From the NCBI GenBank assembly GCA_964631205.1, contig CAZVWU010000012.1:1-21672 (forward strand): DNA of 21,672 bases, written 5' to 3'. This stretch comes from CAYYYJ01 sp964631205. Lineage in GTDB: Archaea; Aenigmatarchaeota; Aenigmatarchaeia; QMZP01; JACQNV01. A program made the position numbers and the translations under genes. Position 1 is the first letter of the stretch. Each line of letters starts with the position of its first letter. Positions 20,759 through 21,672 of the stretch are shown piece after piece. The notes beneath the pieces are model-generated. The model saw only the letters and a program-made list of their open reading frames with translations, was not told the DNA's origin and did not search any database.

Positions 20759-21249
20759 ATTTCGTCTTCGATTCCTCAGCAATGATCTATTTTGGAAAGT
20801 TGCGCATATTGGAAAAAATAGCAAAGCTGGAAGGGAAAAAAATTGTGCCAAAATCTGTTTATTCAGAAGTTGTTGAAACCGGCCTTCGGAGAGGCGAGCC
20901 TGAGGCAAATTATATACAGTCATTTATCCAAAACAAACACTTTATTGTGGCAAAGCCAAAATCGCAGCCAGGCCAGATCCCTTTTTTGAGCAAGGCTGAT
21001 GTTGAAGTGCTCACAATTGCGAAAGAAACAAATTCGCTGGCCATAATAGATGAAATTTATTCAATTGGTATAGCAGAGGCTATGGGAGTAGAAAACCACG
21101 GTTCAGTTTATCTTATACTTAAGCTCCTGAAAGAAAAAATCATTGGGAAGGAAGAAGCAAAAAATGCCCTTAATTCCATGATCTCTCTTGGCTTTTATTT
21201 GTCGGTCCAGAAATATAATGAGGTAATCAGTAAAATCGAAGAGCTGTAA
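20755..21249 (+). CDS. PIN-domain ribonuclease toxin (VapC-like, DUF3368 type)
   Basis: The 164-aa protein has the PIN acidic residues in order: Asp6 in VFDSSAMIYF, Glu38 in VYSEVVETG, Asp82/Glu84 in KADVEVLTIAKE, and Asp99 in LAIIDE. IAEAMGVENHGSVYLILKLL follows, typical of the DUF3368 subgroup. These residues bind Mg for RNA cleavage, so the toxin looks intact. Start overlaps the antitoxin stop by 4 nt. The 3' end lies 7 bp from the convergent RNase P gene stop. Targets of VapC toxins are usually tRNA or rRNA; the target here is unknown. Confidence 0.9.
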   Translation: MNFVFDSSAMIYFGKLRILEKIAKLEGKKIVPKSVYSEVVETGLRRGEPEANYIQSFIQNKHFIVAKPKSQPGQIPFLSKADVEVLTIAKETNSLAIIDEIYSIGIAEAMGVENHGSVYLILKLLKEKIIGKEEAKNALNSMISLGFYLSVQKYNEVISKIEEL

Positions 21250-21256
21250 ACCTACC

Positions 21257-21571
21257 TCACCACTTCCTCAATTTCTTTTTTATCCTGTCCTCTGGCCGTG
21301 AAACTAGAATATTCCCATCAACCCTGACTTTTTGATTCCCTGATAAAATAAAAATAAACGTACATATATCTTTTGGAATTTTTTTCTCGGTTGAGGCATG
21401 AAACAGGCTTTGCCTGTTTCCACCTTTCTTCCCTGTTTTTATTGTAAGGGTCTGCCTGGTCTCATCTAAAACTGTTCCTGACAGGCCCTCTAACGATTTA
21501 TTTGTGGATTTCTCAACCAGAACTTCCAGCCCAATCAGCTCGTGCCTCACCAAATTTTGCGGGGTGATCAT
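21257..21571 (-). CDS. rnp1: RNase P protein component 1 (Rpp29/Pop4 homologue)
   Basis: The 104-aa protein matches archaeal Rnp1. The N-terminal VRHELIGLEVLVEKSTNKSL is followed by LSGTVLDETRQTLTIKTG (the Sm-like beta-barrel strands), then KIPKDICTFIF and VRVDGNILVSRPEDRIKKKL at the end, where the R-P-E-D-R stretch is a family hallmark. It binds the RNase P RNA with Rnp4/Rpp21 and aids tRNA 5' processing. In many archaea it sits in the ribosomal protein operon next to rpl29 and rps17; here it stands alone with its own AT-rich promoter (TATA-like TATATTATTT, minus strand, about 21583-21593). Confidence 0.93.
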   Translation of the reverse strand: MITPQNLVRHELIGLEVLVEKSTNKSLEGLSGTVLDETRQTLTIKTGKKGGNRQSLFHASTEKKIPKDICTFIFILSGNQKVRVDGNILVSRPEDRIKKKLRKW

Positions 21572-21617
21572 ACAATAAATAATATAATAGTATAATCACA
21601 GATAAACTACTTAATTG

Positions 21618-21633
21618 AAGTTTTGCAAAACTT
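21618..21633. promoter_or_regulatory. 16-bp perfect palindrome AAGTTTTGCAAAACTT
   Basis: The palindrome lies about 47 bp upstream of the RNase P start and about 25 bp upstream of a plus-strand TATA-like TTTATATT (about 21651-21658) near the window end. It may be an operator for a gene beginning just outside the window. Confidence 0.45.
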
Positions 21634-21672
21634 GCAAAGCTGATAACAATGTTTATATTCGGGTAATGATAA

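Overview
The window looks like chromosomal DNA from an archaeon, probably of the DPANN type (small genomes such as Woesearchaeota or Pacearchaeota), though the lineage call is inference. The evidence is: an S-layer protein with an archaeal C-terminal domain; archaeal-type Ogg2 and the RNase P subunit Rnp1/Rpp29; a histone-fold protein; a site-2 protease; and promoters with a TATA box about 25 bp before the start codon, giving leaderless mRNAs. A few genes (S-layer, the 78-aa protein, the 166-aa protein) instead have a 5' leader and a Shine-Dalgarno site. Genes are short, mostly transcribed singly, and often divergent. I see no rRNA, tRNA, CRISPR array or insertion sequence.

Layout. 1-3600: two secreted Cys-rich lipoproteins flank a MNT-HEPN nucleotidyltransferase/toxin pair on the minus strand; the promoter of the second lipoprotein has been tandemly multiplied. 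3780-6440: metabolite repair (NAD(P)HX epimerase), a lipoate-ligase-like protein and Ogg2 DNA glycosylase, the last two sharing a 32-bp bidirectional promoter. 6444-8177: a JAMM-like metalloprotease followed by a caspase-fold protein that appears to have lost both catalytic residues; this is the most unusual gene pair. 8256-8765: glutaredoxin and a small orphan. 8766-12743: a strong regulated promoter with a structured leader, the 812-aa S-layer protein, a terminator, and a membrane-anchored winged-helix regulator that could sense the envelope. 12766-16689: TatD nuclease, a 66-aa protein, a histone-fold protein with a coiled-coil tail, two orphan proteins whose promoters carry the same palindrome, and a site-2 protease. 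16742-18312: a small, probably abundant protein, then an AT-rich segment with a VOC protein between related CGAAG-rich elements and a frameshifted HAD hydrolase, which looks recently acquired. 18324-21672: an amino-acid dehydrogenase, a membrane protein, a VapBC-type toxin-antitoxin pair with its operator, and the RNase P protein.

Recurring themes are cell-envelope biology (S-layer, lipoproteins, membrane regulator, site-2 protease), two toxin-antitoxin modules, and an unusual number of perfect palindromes beside TATA boxes, suggesting several dedicated repressors. Functions come from motifs read by eye; no database search was run.
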